From: Massilia endophytica
Lineage (GTDB): Bacteria > Pseudomonadota > Gammaproteobacteria > Burkholderiales > Burkholderiaceae_D
NCBI RefSeq assembly: GCF_021165955.1
Contig: NZ_CP088952.1
Span: 1,860,001 to 1,924,000 of the forward strand
Direction of reading: 5' to 3'
Length of the DNA stretch: 64,000 nt
Part shown: one piece after another, positions 16,421 through 24,389 of the stretch
Layout of the letters: every line of letters begins with the position of its first letter
Numbering within the stretch: the stretch's first letter is position 1
The notes under the pieces: model-generated
What the model saw: only the letters and a program-made list of their open reading frames with translations
What the model was told of the DNA's origin: nothing
The model's database searches: none
Made by a program: the position numbers and the translations under genes

Positions 16421-17632
16421 TTACTTCTTCTGCGGCAGCGACGACCCGGATACGCCCCGAACATCGGTGGCGATCACGAACCAGTGGCCCGGAGCCAGAT
16501 CGCCGAGGTCGACCTTGAAGCGCTTGCCTCCAAGGGGACGGATGCGGCCTTCCGCCTTCTTCCAGTTACGCTTCTGCCATGATGCTGCGTCCTCCGACGT
16601 GTACAAGGCGAGCTCCCTGATGCCCAGCTCCGCATGGACCTCCAGTTCGGCGGATTGTGCGCCAACACTGGCGATCTTTACTTCAGGCAGCGGCGATCCC
16701 CTGTCTTTCAGCGCATGCTCGAAGAAAGTCACTTCCTGCGCCGTCCAGTTGCGCTCGTCCGCGGCAGGGCCGCCGGGATAGCCGCCCGCATCGTGGTCGG
16801 CGTTGGGGCCGAAGACGATGCCCTTGGGCGCGCGGATGGCTTCGAAGGTGCGCACGATGGAGGGTAGAAAGAAGGCCCTGTCGTTCGTTGCCCCGGCAAT
16901 GAAGAAGCGCGCGCGGATGCCGGGGATGAACTGCTCGGCGCCCAAGGCCGCTTGCCAGCGTTCGCGGTCGGGAGCGGAAAGGCGTGCCAGGTCGTTGGCG
17001 AATACCGTGTCCTCGAAATAGCCGCCGCCCCAAACGGAATAGGCGGCGCGGATCTCGCCGCCCAGCGCACCAGCAAGCACGGTGGTGGCATAAGCGCCCC
17101 ACGATGCGCCGATGATGCCAATGCGTTGAGTATCGACATTCTTCATCGCCTGCAGCAGGCGCACGGCGCCGATGCCTGCTGCCAGCGACTGGTAGATAGT
17201 GCTGTTCGCGATGGTGGGCGCCACCGTCCAGCGGTCCGCGCCATAGGGCCGTGTCGTCCAGACGCCGCCGGAACGCGCCGCGAGCTTCGGATCAGCGATA
17301 CCCGGCAGGTCCGGCGTGATGGCGACATAACCGCGCCGAGCCCATTCCTCGGCCATGGCGCCTTGCGCCGCGCTGCGTCCGTGATGCAGTATCAGGAGCG
17401 CCGGGTACGGGCCATTCCCGCGCGGCGCCGCCAGCACGGCGTGCACTTCGTTCGGCACGCCATTCACTTCGAGCGAGCGGAATACCACATGCTGCACGTC
17501 GATGCCGCTCGTCTCCGGCAGGCGTTCCACACTCAGGACGGCGGGCGCAGGGGCGCGGGCTGCATCGTGCAGGCTTTGCGCCGCACACAGGGTAGGCACG
17601 GCAAGCGCAAGCGCGCAAAGAAGTTGCTTCAT
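16421..17632 (-). CDS. secreted alpha/beta hydrolase (dienelactone hydrolase/acetyl xylan esterase-like)
   Basis: This 403-residue protein begins with a Sec signal peptide (KQLLCALALAVPTLCAAQ, cleavage near residue 19). An alpha/beta-hydrolase domain follows: the oxyanion region is ILHHGRSA at about 81, the nucleophile is Ser177 in IGASWGAY, and a late His is in GPNADHDAGGYPGG. The final 80 or so residues look like a small beta-rich accessory domain. It resembles secreted peptidase/esterase-type hydrolases (AXE1, DLH, S9-like), and the substrate cannot be told. The start is the ATG at 17632; the reading frame runs far upstream through the antisense of the next gene, which is ignored. It is convergent with hsp20 and divergent from the Pro-rich membrane protein gene. 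Confidence 0.82.
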   Translation of the reverse strand: MKQLLCALALAVPTLCAAQSLHDAARAPAPAVLSVERLPETSGIDVQHVVFRSLEVNGVPNEVHAVLAAPRGNGPYPALLILHHGRSAAQGAMAEEWARRGYVAITPDLPGIADPKLAARSGGVWTTRPYGADRWTVAPTIANSTIYQSLAAGIGAVRLLQAMKNVDTQRIGIIGASWGAYATTVLAGALGGEIRAAYSVWGGGYFEDTVFANDLARLSAPDRERWQAALGAEQFIPGIRARFFIAGATNDRAFFLPSIVRTFEAIRAPKGIVFGPNADHDAGGYPGGPAADERNWTAQEVTFFEHALKDRGSPLPEVKIASVGAQSAELEVHAELGIRELALYTSEDAASWQKRNWKKAEGRIRPLGGKRFKVDLGDLAPGHWFVIATDVRGVSGSSLPQKK

Positions 17633-17732
17633 GGCAGGCTCCTGTTGGGGAGCTGGGATGATAACAGGGGGCTGGGGAACGTAGTATGGTAGAGTGCTGT
17701 CCGCTATGTCCGGCCGTAGGAAGTGATAGTCG

Positions 17733-18548
17733 ATGAAGAAAGAAAACGCAGTACAAAGGCGCGAACCGAGCCTGTTCGATGATGAATACACCGCGGAGCC
17801 AGCAGCTCCGGTTGCGGAACCGGTATTCGCACCGGAACCGGTAATTGCCGAAGAGCCGGTGTTCGCGGCCGAGCCCGTGTTTGAACCCGAGGCAGCGCCC
17901 GCCGTCGATGACACTCCTCCATCCCGCTCCTTCAAACCCCTGCTCTGGGGCGGTGTCGGCGCCCTGATACTGGGCCTGATTGGCGCAATTGCGTGGATCG
18001 GCAGCACCGCGGGGCAGCATCCCAAACAGCCCGAAGTGCTGAAGGCGCCTGCGGGCATGGCCGCCAAGGCGCTGCCGCCGCCGGACATTTCACATCCGCC
18101 TGCGCCAGAACACGTCCCGTCCGCTATCGCCTTGCCGCCGGAAGCTGAGACCGGTCCTGCCCCCGCGCCAGCGGAGGCGCCGCCTGCCGCGGCAACGGGC
18201 CCCGATGCAGCCCGGCTGGTTGCGCCGGTTGCGGTGGCCGGTGCCGCGGCACTGGCCCCGGCCGCCAAGGTGGAACGCGCCCCGGCGCCAGTCGTGCGCG
18301 ACGAGGTCCGCGTGGCGCGCCGCGCGGCGGCGCCGAAGGCCAGGACGGTGAAGAGCGCCAGGGCCGCCACGGTAAAGAAGGCAGGGCAGGCGAAGGCTGC
18401 GAAAAAGTCCGTCAAGACTGCGGCGCCGGCAGCCCGCAAGGCCGCCGCCGCGAACGCCGCGAAGAAAGCGGGCGCCCTCCGCTGCGACACCCGCAGCAAG
18501 GCAACAGCCGCCTGCCGTGCGAAATCGCAAAAGACCAGCAAACCGTAG
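17733..18548 (+). CDS. Pro/Ala-rich single-pass membrane protein with basic tail
   Basis: This 271-residue protein is dominated by low complexity. The acidic N-terminus contains four imperfect EPVF/EPVI repeats (EPVFAPEPVIAEEPVFAAEP, residues about 29-48), one membrane segment lies at about 70-92 (LLWGGVGALILGLIGAIAWIG), then comes a long Pro/Ala linker and a Lys/Ala-rich histone H1-like tail (about 195-250). The tail ends with two cysteines about ten residues apart. The topology suggests a short cytoplasmic N-terminus and a basic periplasmic tail, or the reverse. I recognise no family. The next gene encodes a similar protein, so the two look like divergent paralogues acting together. High GC and codon use match the genome. 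Confidence 0.65.
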   Translation: MKKENAVQRREPSLFDDEYTAEPAAPVAEPVFAPEPVIAEEPVFAAEPVFEPEAAPAVDDTPPSRSFKPLLWGGVGALILGLIGAIAWIGSTAGQHPKQPEVLKAPAGMAAKALPPPDISHPPAPEHVPSAIALPPEAETGPAPAPAEAPPAAATGPDAARLVAPVAVAGAAALAPAAKVERAPAPVVRDEVRVARRAAAPKARTVKSARAATVKKAGQAKAAKKSVKTAAPAARKAAAANAAKKAGALRCDTRSKATAACRAKSQKTSKP

Positions 18549-18606
18549 CGACACATTTCGGGCAAATTCGTTAATCTGCTGCTGTGTACGTTTTTAGCGA
18601 CAGATT

Positions 18607-19221
18607 ATGGAAGAAGCTCAGCAGCAGCCAAGCGCGCCGGGAGCTCAGGAGCAGCATGAGCCAGCGGCCAGCATCAGCCGTGGGAAGACGATTGCCCTCT
18701 GGGCAGGCGTCGCCGCGCTGCTGCTGGCTTTGCTCGGCTCCCTGATGATTGTGCTGAAGAGCTTGCAGGCCGACCGCGCGCTCGCGCAGATCGGCAAATC
18801 GGCTGGCAGCGCCGTCACGCAGGACCGGCCGCCAGCTGTGACGCCACCGGCGGCGGCAGGCGTTGCCGAGGGCCCGCTCCGTCCACCTCCGCTTCGTTCC
18901 GCCGGCGAACAGCCCGGAGTGGCAGCCGTTGCGCCTCCCGCACCGCCGAAGCATGGCCCGGGAACGGCGCGGCCGCACCGTTCGGTGCCGCCGGCTACCG
19001 CGCAGCGGTCCACCCAGAAGGCCCCGGAAAAGCAGGCGCTCGCGGCCAGGCCCGCGCGCAAGGCGGCCCCGAGGGCGCAGCGTTTCAGCGTCGAACGCGG
19101 TCTGGCGCAATGCAAGGAACTGGCAGGGGAGGCGGCGGCGGCCTGCTTCAGGAAGGCCTGCAGCACCTACGCGAAGCGCGCACCCATCTGCGTGAACGAC
19201 GAGCCAACGGCCCGCCGCTGA
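18607..19221 (+). CDS. Pro/Ala-rich single-pass membrane protein with Cys-rich C-terminus
   Basis: This 204-residue protein has a polar N-terminus, one membrane segment at about residues 28-50 (TIALWAGVAALLLALLGSLM), a Pro/Ala/Arg-rich linker and a compact C-terminal part with four cysteines (LAQCKELAGEAAAACFRKAC, then PICVND). The architecture parallels the upstream gene, including cysteines after a basic stretch, which suggests an old duplication or shared role. No recognised domain is present. The spacing of 58 bases and common orientation indicate one transcript. The cysteines would form disulfides if the C-terminus is periplasmic. It is convergent with the DUF1854 gene of the cyanophycin locus; a functional link to that locus is not shown. 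Confidence 0.65.
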   Translation: MEEAQQQPSAPGAQEQHEPAASISRGKTIALWAGVAALLLALLGSLMIVLKSLQADRALAQIGKSAGSAVTQDRPPAVTPPAAAGVAEGPLRPPPLRSAGEQPGVAAVAPPAPPKHGPGTARPHRSVPPATAQRSTQKAPEKQALAARPARKAAPRAQRFSVERGLAQCKELAGEAAAACFRKACSTYAKRAPICVNDEPTARR

Positions 19222-19233
19222 ACGCGGAACCGC

Positions 19234-19704
19234 TTACAGGAAGCGGTCGAGAATCCTTTTGCTGTTCTTGTCCAGTTCGTACTGGTTGCGGATCAGGAAG
19301 TTGATGCCGTGGCTGTCCGATACCAGCAAGGCATCGGGGCCGATGCGGCGGATGTCCTCCTCGCCGCGCAGCACGAACTCCGTGTCGCCCCGGTCCGTCG
19401 CCACGCTCCAGGTGCAGGGCGTGGCGAAGCTGCTCACGGAAACGATGCGGCTGATCTCCGGCATGAACTCGCGCCCGCCCAGTTCCTCGCGCACCAAGGC
19501 GGCGGCTTCGGGGGGGAGCTGGTCCAGGCTGTCCAGCCAGGCCACTTCCTTGCCATCGGTGTTCATCAGCGACAGACCTTCTTCCGGCGCCTGGATTGGG
19601 AAGGCGCGCACGGGCGAGATATTTTCGTGCACCGTGCCACTGGCGTCGGTGAGGTTCAGGCGGCCGAAGGCGTCGCGGTGGAGCTGGAAATTAATTGTCG
19701 TCAT
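19234..19704 (-). CDS. DUF1854 protein of the cyanophycin locus
   Basis: This 156-residue soluble protein belongs to DUF1854, a family that I recall being annotated as cyanophycin metabolism-associated in betaproteobacteria. It is rich in beta strands, with conserved-looking stretches HENISPVRAFPIQAP, DGKEVAWLDSLDQLP and EFMPEISRIVSVSSFATP, and ends ELDKNSKRILDRFL. No catalytic motif is visible. Its start overlaps the end of the ABC gene by 14 bases, so the two are translationally coupled and their products probably act together. The molecular role is unknown; it could be a regulatory or coupling subunit of the ABC protein. The family call is from sequence memory and the neighbourhood. Confidence 0.8.
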   Translation of the reverse strand: MTTINFQLHRDAFGRLNLTDASGTVHENISPVRAFPIQAPEEGLSLMNTDGKEVAWLDSLDQLPPEAAALVREELGGREFMPEISRIVSVSSFATPCTWSVATDRGDTEFVLRGEEDIRRIGPDALLVSDSHGINFLIRNQYELDKNSKRILDRFL

Positions 19705-21976
19705 AGCGTTTCTTCGGTGCGTCGTCCAGGTCGGTATCCACGTTGCGCGCTTGCGCCTGGTAGAGGCGGTAGTAGGCGCCCTGTTTTTCCATCAGCTCTT
19801 CGTGCGGGCCTTCCTCCACCACCTTGCCACGGTCCATCACCACCAAGCGGTTGGCGCGCTGCAGGGTGGACAGGCGGTGGGCGATGGCGATGGTGGTGCG
19901 GCCCGCCACCAGGTTGTCCAGCGCCTTCTGGATTTCTTTCTCGGTTTCGGAGTCGACCGATGCCGTGGCCTCGTCCAGGATGAGGATGCGCGGATCGATC
20001 AGCAGCGCGCGCGCAATCGAGATGCGCTGGCGCTCGCCGCCCGAGAGGCCCTGGCCGCGTTCGCCCACCATGGAGTCGTAGCCCTGCGGCAGGCGCAGGA
20101 TGAAGTCGTGGGCGTGCGCCGCGCGGGCCGCCGCCATGATCTCGGCGCGGGTCGCATTCGGCTTGCCGTAGGCGATGTTCTCGGCAATGGTGCCGAAGAA
20201 GAGGAAGGGCTCCTGCAGCACCAGGCCGATGTTGCGGCGGTAGTCGGACACGGCGAAGGAGCGGATGTCGACGCCATCGAGCAGGATGGCGCCTTCCGCC
20301 ACGTCGTAGAAGCGGCAGATGAGGTTGACCAGCGTCGATTTGCCCGAGCCGCTGTGGCCCACCAGGCCGATCATCTCGCCCGCCTTGATATCGAGGTTCA
20401 CGCCGCGGTTGACGGCGCGGTTGCCGTAGCGGAAGCCCACTTCGCGCAGGGTGATATTGCCTTCCACCTTGCCCACCTTGACCGGGTTGGCGGGTTCCGG
20501 AACGCTCGACACGTGGTCCAGGATGTCGAAGATGCGCTTGGCCGCCGAGGCGGACTTCTGCGTGACCGACACGATGCGGCTCATCGAATCCAGGCGCCCG
20601 TAGAAACGGGCGGAATAGGTGAGGAATGCTGTCAGCACGCCCAGGGTGATGTGCGCCTTGGACACGAGGTAGATGCCGAACACGTAAATCACCAGCAGGC
20701 CGATTTCGGTGAGGAAGGACACGGTCGGCGAGAACAGCGACCATACCTTGTTGAGCTTGTCGTTCACGGCCAGGTTGTGCTTGTTCGCGATGCGGAAGCG
20801 GTTCGCTTCGCGCGCTTCCTGCGCAAAGGCCTTTACCACGCGGATGCCGGGGATGGTGTCAGCCAGCACGTTGGTGACTTCGCCCCAGACGCGGTCGATC
20901 TTCTCGAAGCCGGTGCGCAGTTTGTCGCGCACCAGGTGGATCAGCCAGGCGATGAAGGGCAGGGGCACAAGCGTGACGATAGCGAGCCAGGGATTGATCG
21001 TAAACATGATCACCCCGGTCATGATGATCAGCAGGCAGTCCGATGCGAAGTCCAGCAGGTGCAGCGAGAGAAACACGCAGATGCGGTCACTTTCGCTGCC
21101 GATGCGCGACATCAGGTCGCCGGTGCGCTTCCCGCCGAAATACTCCAGCGAGAGGCGCAGCAGGTGTTCATAGGTGTTTGTGCGGAGATCGGCGCCGATG
21201 CGCTCAGATACCAGCGCCAGCACATAGGTTTTGCCCCAGCCCAGGATCCAGGCCAGGACGGCGGAGGCGAGCAGGCCGCTCATATACAGCACCACCAGGC
21301 CGGTATCCACGGGCTGGCCGTTCTGGTAGGGGACCAGCACATTGTCCGTGAGCGGAATGCTGAGGTAGGGCGGAATCAGGTGCGCACCGGTGGAGAGCAG
21401 CATCAGCACGAAACCGCCCAGCAGGGCCCAGCGGTAGGGATGGGCGAAGCGCCACAGGCGGAACAGGGTCCAGGTCGTGGGCGGCGTGTACTCCACTTTG
21501 GCGCAGATGGGGCATTCTTCCTGGTCCGGCTCCAGCGGGGCCTTGCAGGTAGGGCAGGCATGTTCCTCTTCGCGCTCGATGGGCTTGCCTGTCAGATGGC
21601 TTTGCAGCAGCGGCCCGAACTGTTCGCTGAGGCGGATCGCGTGCAGGTTCTGGCCCAGCGTGAAGCGCCAGCAATCGAGCCGGCCATGGGCGTCGAACAG
21701 CTCCAGATGGCCCACGCCCGCGTGGTCGTGCAGCTTGAGGGTCATGCCCTCGCGGTATTCCCAATGTTTCCACTGCGACTCCCCTGGCCCCCGTGCCATA
21801 ATGCGGCGCTCGGTGAGCAGGATGAAGCCCTTGACGAAGCGCAGCCTGGCGTCAAGGTCAACCTCCATCGCACTCAGCACGTTTTCCCCTGACGCAAGCT
21901 GCATCTGCACTTCAGAGCGCCATTTTTCTGGCAGCTCGGTGCGGATCGGTTCAAGGGAAAGTTCAGTTGTTGTCAT
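19691..21976 (-). CDS. ABC exporter-type protein with PH-like and zinc-ribbon N-terminus, cyanophycin locus
   Basis: This 761-residue protein fuses several parts. Residues 1-145 form a PH-like domain (AMEVDLDARLRFVKGFILLT, residues about 33-52). A zinc-ribbon CPTCKAPLEPDQEECPIC follows at about 165-182. Six membrane segments of an ABC exporter lie at about 205-500, and the ATPase domain at about 520-750 has Walker A GHSGSGKST, signature LSGGERQR and Walker B ILILDEATA. It should act as a homodimer in the inner membrane. The linked DUF1854 gene overlaps its end, and it is divergent from two cyanophycin synthetase genes; this set recurs in betaproteobacteria as I recall. The transported substrate is not known. 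The start at 21976 is preceded by GGAG 13 bases away; an upstream in-frame extension lacks homology-like character. Confidence 0.88.
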   Translation of the reverse strand: MTTTELSLEPIRTELPEKWRSEVQMQLASGENVLSAMEVDLDARLRFVKGFILLTERRIMARGPGESQWKHWEYREGMTLKLHDHAGVGHLELFDAHGRLDCWRFTLGQNLHAIRLSEQFGPLLQSHLTGKPIEREEEHACPTCKAPLEPDQEECPICAKVEYTPPTTWTLFRLWRFAHPYRWALLGGFVLMLLSTGAHLIPPYLSIPLTDNVLVPYQNGQPVDTGLVVLYMSGLLASAVLAWILGWGKTYVLALVSERIGADLRTNTYEHLLRLSLEYFGGKRTGDLMSRIGSESDRICVFLSLHLLDFASDCLLIIMTGVIMFTINPWLAIVTLVPLPFIAWLIHLVRDKLRTGFEKIDRVWGEVTNVLADTIPGIRVVKAFAQEAREANRFRIANKHNLAVNDKLNKVWSLFSPTVSFLTEIGLLVIYVFGIYLVSKAHITLGVLTAFLTYSARFYGRLDSMSRIVSVTQKSASAAKRIFDILDHVSSVPEPANPVKVGKVEGNITLREVGFRYGNRAVNRGVNLDIKAGEMIGLVGHSGSGKSTLVNLICRFYDVAEGAILLDGVDIRSFAVSDYRRNIGLVLQEPFLFFGTIAENIAYGKPNATRAEIMAAARAAHAHDFILRLPQGYDSMVGERGQGLSGGERQRISIARALLIDPRILILDEATASVDSETEKEIQKALDNLVAGRTTIAIAHRLSTLQRANRLVVMDRGKVVEEGPHEELMEKQGAYYRLYQAQARNVDTDLDDAPKKRYDDN

Positions 21977-22196
21977 TATGGAACACACTCCGGTGCGGTC
22001 TTTGCCAAGTGGCAAGAAACGTGAAACAGTGGGAAAATATCGGGTACGGCCTTCAAAGCGAAACGCTAACACGATAAAGACAGCGAAGAAGGATGCGCTT
22101 ATTTACTGTATTCTTCAGCTATCAACTTTGACGATCTGCCAAGAGGATGGCCAGCTTTTGCGGAAGTATAACCGCAAGAGGTAATAGAGCAAAAAC

Positions 22197-24374
22197 ATGA
22201 CAAAGAAGAAAGACATTGAAGTTCTTCGCGTAACGCATCTGCGCGGACCGAATATCTGGACCTACCGCCCGGTCATCGAAACCTGGCTCGACATCGGCGA
22301 ACTGGAAAACTTCCCTTCGAACAAACTTCCCGGCCTTTACGAACGCCTGACGGCCATGCTGCCGAGCCTGGCCGAGCACCGCTGCGGCGTGGGCGAGGTG
22401 GGCGGCTTCCTGGAGCGCCTGCGCGACGGCACCTATGCGGGCCACATCCTGGAACACGTGGTGCTGGAGCTGCAGAACCTGGCCGGCATGCGCACCGGTT
22501 TCGGCAAGACCCGCCAGACCGCCGAAGGCAGCGGCATTTATAAAATGGCATTCCGCACCCGCCAGGAGCAGGTGGGGCGCGCAGCGCTGGCCGCCGGCCG
22601 CGACCTGCTGATGGCCGCCATCGAGGACCGTCCCTACGACGTGCCTGCCGCCGTCGCAAAGCTCACCGACATGGTCGAATCGCTCTGCCTGGGCCCGAGC
22701 ACGGCCAATATCGTGGACGCGGCGACCGACCGCAAGATTCCCCATATCCGCCTGACCGACGGCAACCTGGTACAGCTGGGCCATGGCGCCCGCCAGCGCC
22801 GCATCTGGACGGCGGAAACGGACAACACCAGCGCCATCGCCGAAGGCATCGCCAGCGACAAGGACATGACCAAGGACCTGCTGGCTTCCTGCGGCGTGCC
22901 CGTGCCGGAAGGCGTGCTCGTAAAGAGCGCCGACGAGGCCTGGGAAGAAGCCCAGGACATCGGCCTGCCGGTGGCCGTGAAGCCATATGACGGCAACCAT
23001 GGCCGCGGCGTGTCCCTGAACCTGAATACGGAAGCGGACGTGAAGGCCGCCTACGACATCGCCGTGCAGCGCGGCGGCAGCGAAAGCGTGATCGTGGAGC
23101 GCTTCATCGTTGGCGACGAACACCGCCTGCTGGTGGTGGGCCGCAAGGTGGTTGCTGCCTCCAAGGGCGAATCGCTGTGGGTGGTGGGCGACGGCAAATC
23201 GAGCGTGCAGGATCTGGTCGACACCCAGATCAATACCGATCCGCGCCGCGGCACGACCGAAGAATTCCCCCTCAATATCGTGGAGCCGCGCAAGTCGGCC
23301 GAAGTGCAGCTGGACCTCCAGCGCCAGGGCCTGACCCCGGACTCCGTGCCGGAAGCGGGCCGCCGCGTGCTGATCCAGCTGAACGGCAATGTCGCCAACG
23401 ACGTGACGGACCTGGTGCACCCGGAAGTGGCCGAGATGGCCGCGCTGGCCGCGCGCACCGTGGGCCTGGACATCGCGGGCATCGACCTTGTGGTGCAGGA
23501 CATCTCCAGGCCGCTGGAAGAGCAGGGCGGCGCGATCATCGAAGTGAATGCAAGCCCCGGCCTGCTGGCCCACCTCAAGCCTGCGGCGGGCGGCATGCCC
23601 CGTCCCGTGGGCGCGGCCATCGTGGACCAGCTGTTCGCGGCCGATGAAGACGGCCGCATCCCTGTTGTCGGCGTGTCCGGCACGCGCCACACGGCGCTCA
23701 TTGCGCGCATCACCTCCTGGCTGCTGCAGGTCAGCGGCCGTTATGTGGGCATGGCCTGCGAAGAGGGCGTGTACCTGAATGGACGCAAGGTGCCGCGCGG
23801 TCCGCTGAGCGAACGTGAATCGGGCGAACGCCTGCTGCTGAACAAGAACGTCGAGGCGGCTGTTTTCGCCAACGGCAACCGCATGGTGCTGACCGAGGGC
23901 TACTCCTACGACAAGTGCTCGGTGGGCGTGGTGACCGATGCAGGCGGCCATGAGGAACTGGGCGAGTTCTATATCCACTCCGAAGACCAGATGTTCAATG
24001 TGCTGCGCACCCAGGTCGATGTGGTGCTGCCGGAAGGCGCGGCGGTGCTGAACGCTTCGGATGCGCAGGTGGCGGAAATGGCCGAACTGTGCGACGGCTC
24101 CGTGATCTTCTACGCCATGGACGGCGCGGCGCCAGCGATTACTGCGCACCTGCAGTCCGGCGGCCGCGCCGTGGTGCTGCGCGAGAACGGCTACGTGATG
24201 GCTGCGGGTGCGGACGTGGTGGCGACCCTGCCGCTAAGCTGCCTGCCCGAGAGCGAGGCGGCGAACACCGAAGCCGTGCTGGCCGCCATCGGCACCGGCT
24301 GGGCGCTCGGCCTGCAGCCCGACCTGATCGGCGCCGCACTGCGCACCTTCGAATGGACCAGCAAGAACAACTAA
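22197..24374 (+). CDS. cyanophycin synthetase-like protein with degenerate Mur-ligase domain (CphA'/CphA2 type)
   Basis: This 725-residue protein aligns along its length with the cyanophycin synthetase encoded next to it. The N-terminal domain and ATP-grasp domain are intact (VAVKPYDGNHGRGV at about 260 and IIEVNASPGL at about 450). The C-terminal Mur-ligase domain has lost its P-loop: where the neighbour has GTNGKTTT, this protein reads VSGTRHTALIARI at about 490, and the ETARGGILREG segment is absent. In cyanophycin synthetase the ATP-grasp domain adds Asp to the backbone and the Mur-like domain adds Arg, so this protein should not carry out the second reaction. CphA2 of cyanobacteria, which polymerises beta-Asp-Arg dipeptides, is a precedent. 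It starts 15 bases before cphA in the transcript order and likely shares its promoter. Confidence 0.88.
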   Translation: MTKKKDIEVLRVTHLRGPNIWTYRPVIETWLDIGELENFPSNKLPGLYERLTAMLPSLAEHRCGVGEVGGFLERLRDGTYAGHILEHVVLELQNLAGMRTGFGKTRQTAEGSGIYKMAFRTRQEQVGRAALAAGRDLLMAAIEDRPYDVPAAVAKLTDMVESLCLGPSTANIVDAATDRKIPHIRLTDGNLVQLGHGARQRRIWTAETDNTSAIAEGIASDKDMTKDLLASCGVPVPEGVLVKSADEAWEEAQDIGLPVAVKPYDGNHGRGVSLNLNTEADVKAAYDIAVQRGGSESVIVERFIVGDEHRLLVVGRKVVAASKGESLWVVGDGKSSVQDLVDTQINTDPRRGTTEEFPLNIVEPRKSAEVQLDLQRQGLTPDSVPEAGRRVLIQLNGNVANDVTDLVHPEVAEMAALAARTVGLDIAGIDLVVQDISRPLEEQGGAIIEVNASPGLLAHLKPAAGGMPRPVGAAIVDQLFAADEDGRIPVVGVSGTRHTALIARITSWLLQVSGRYVGMACEEGVYLNGRKVPRGPLSERESGERLLLNKNVEAAVFANGNRMVLTEGYSYDKCSVGVVTDAGGHEELGEFYIHSEDQMFNVLRTQVDVVLPEGAAVLNASDAQVAEMAELCDGSVIFYAMDGAAPAITAHLQSGGRAVVLRENGYVMAAGADVVATLPLSCLPESEAANTEAVLAAIGTGWALGLQPDLIGAALRTFEWTSKNN

Positions 24375-24389
24375 ACGGGAATACAGGGA

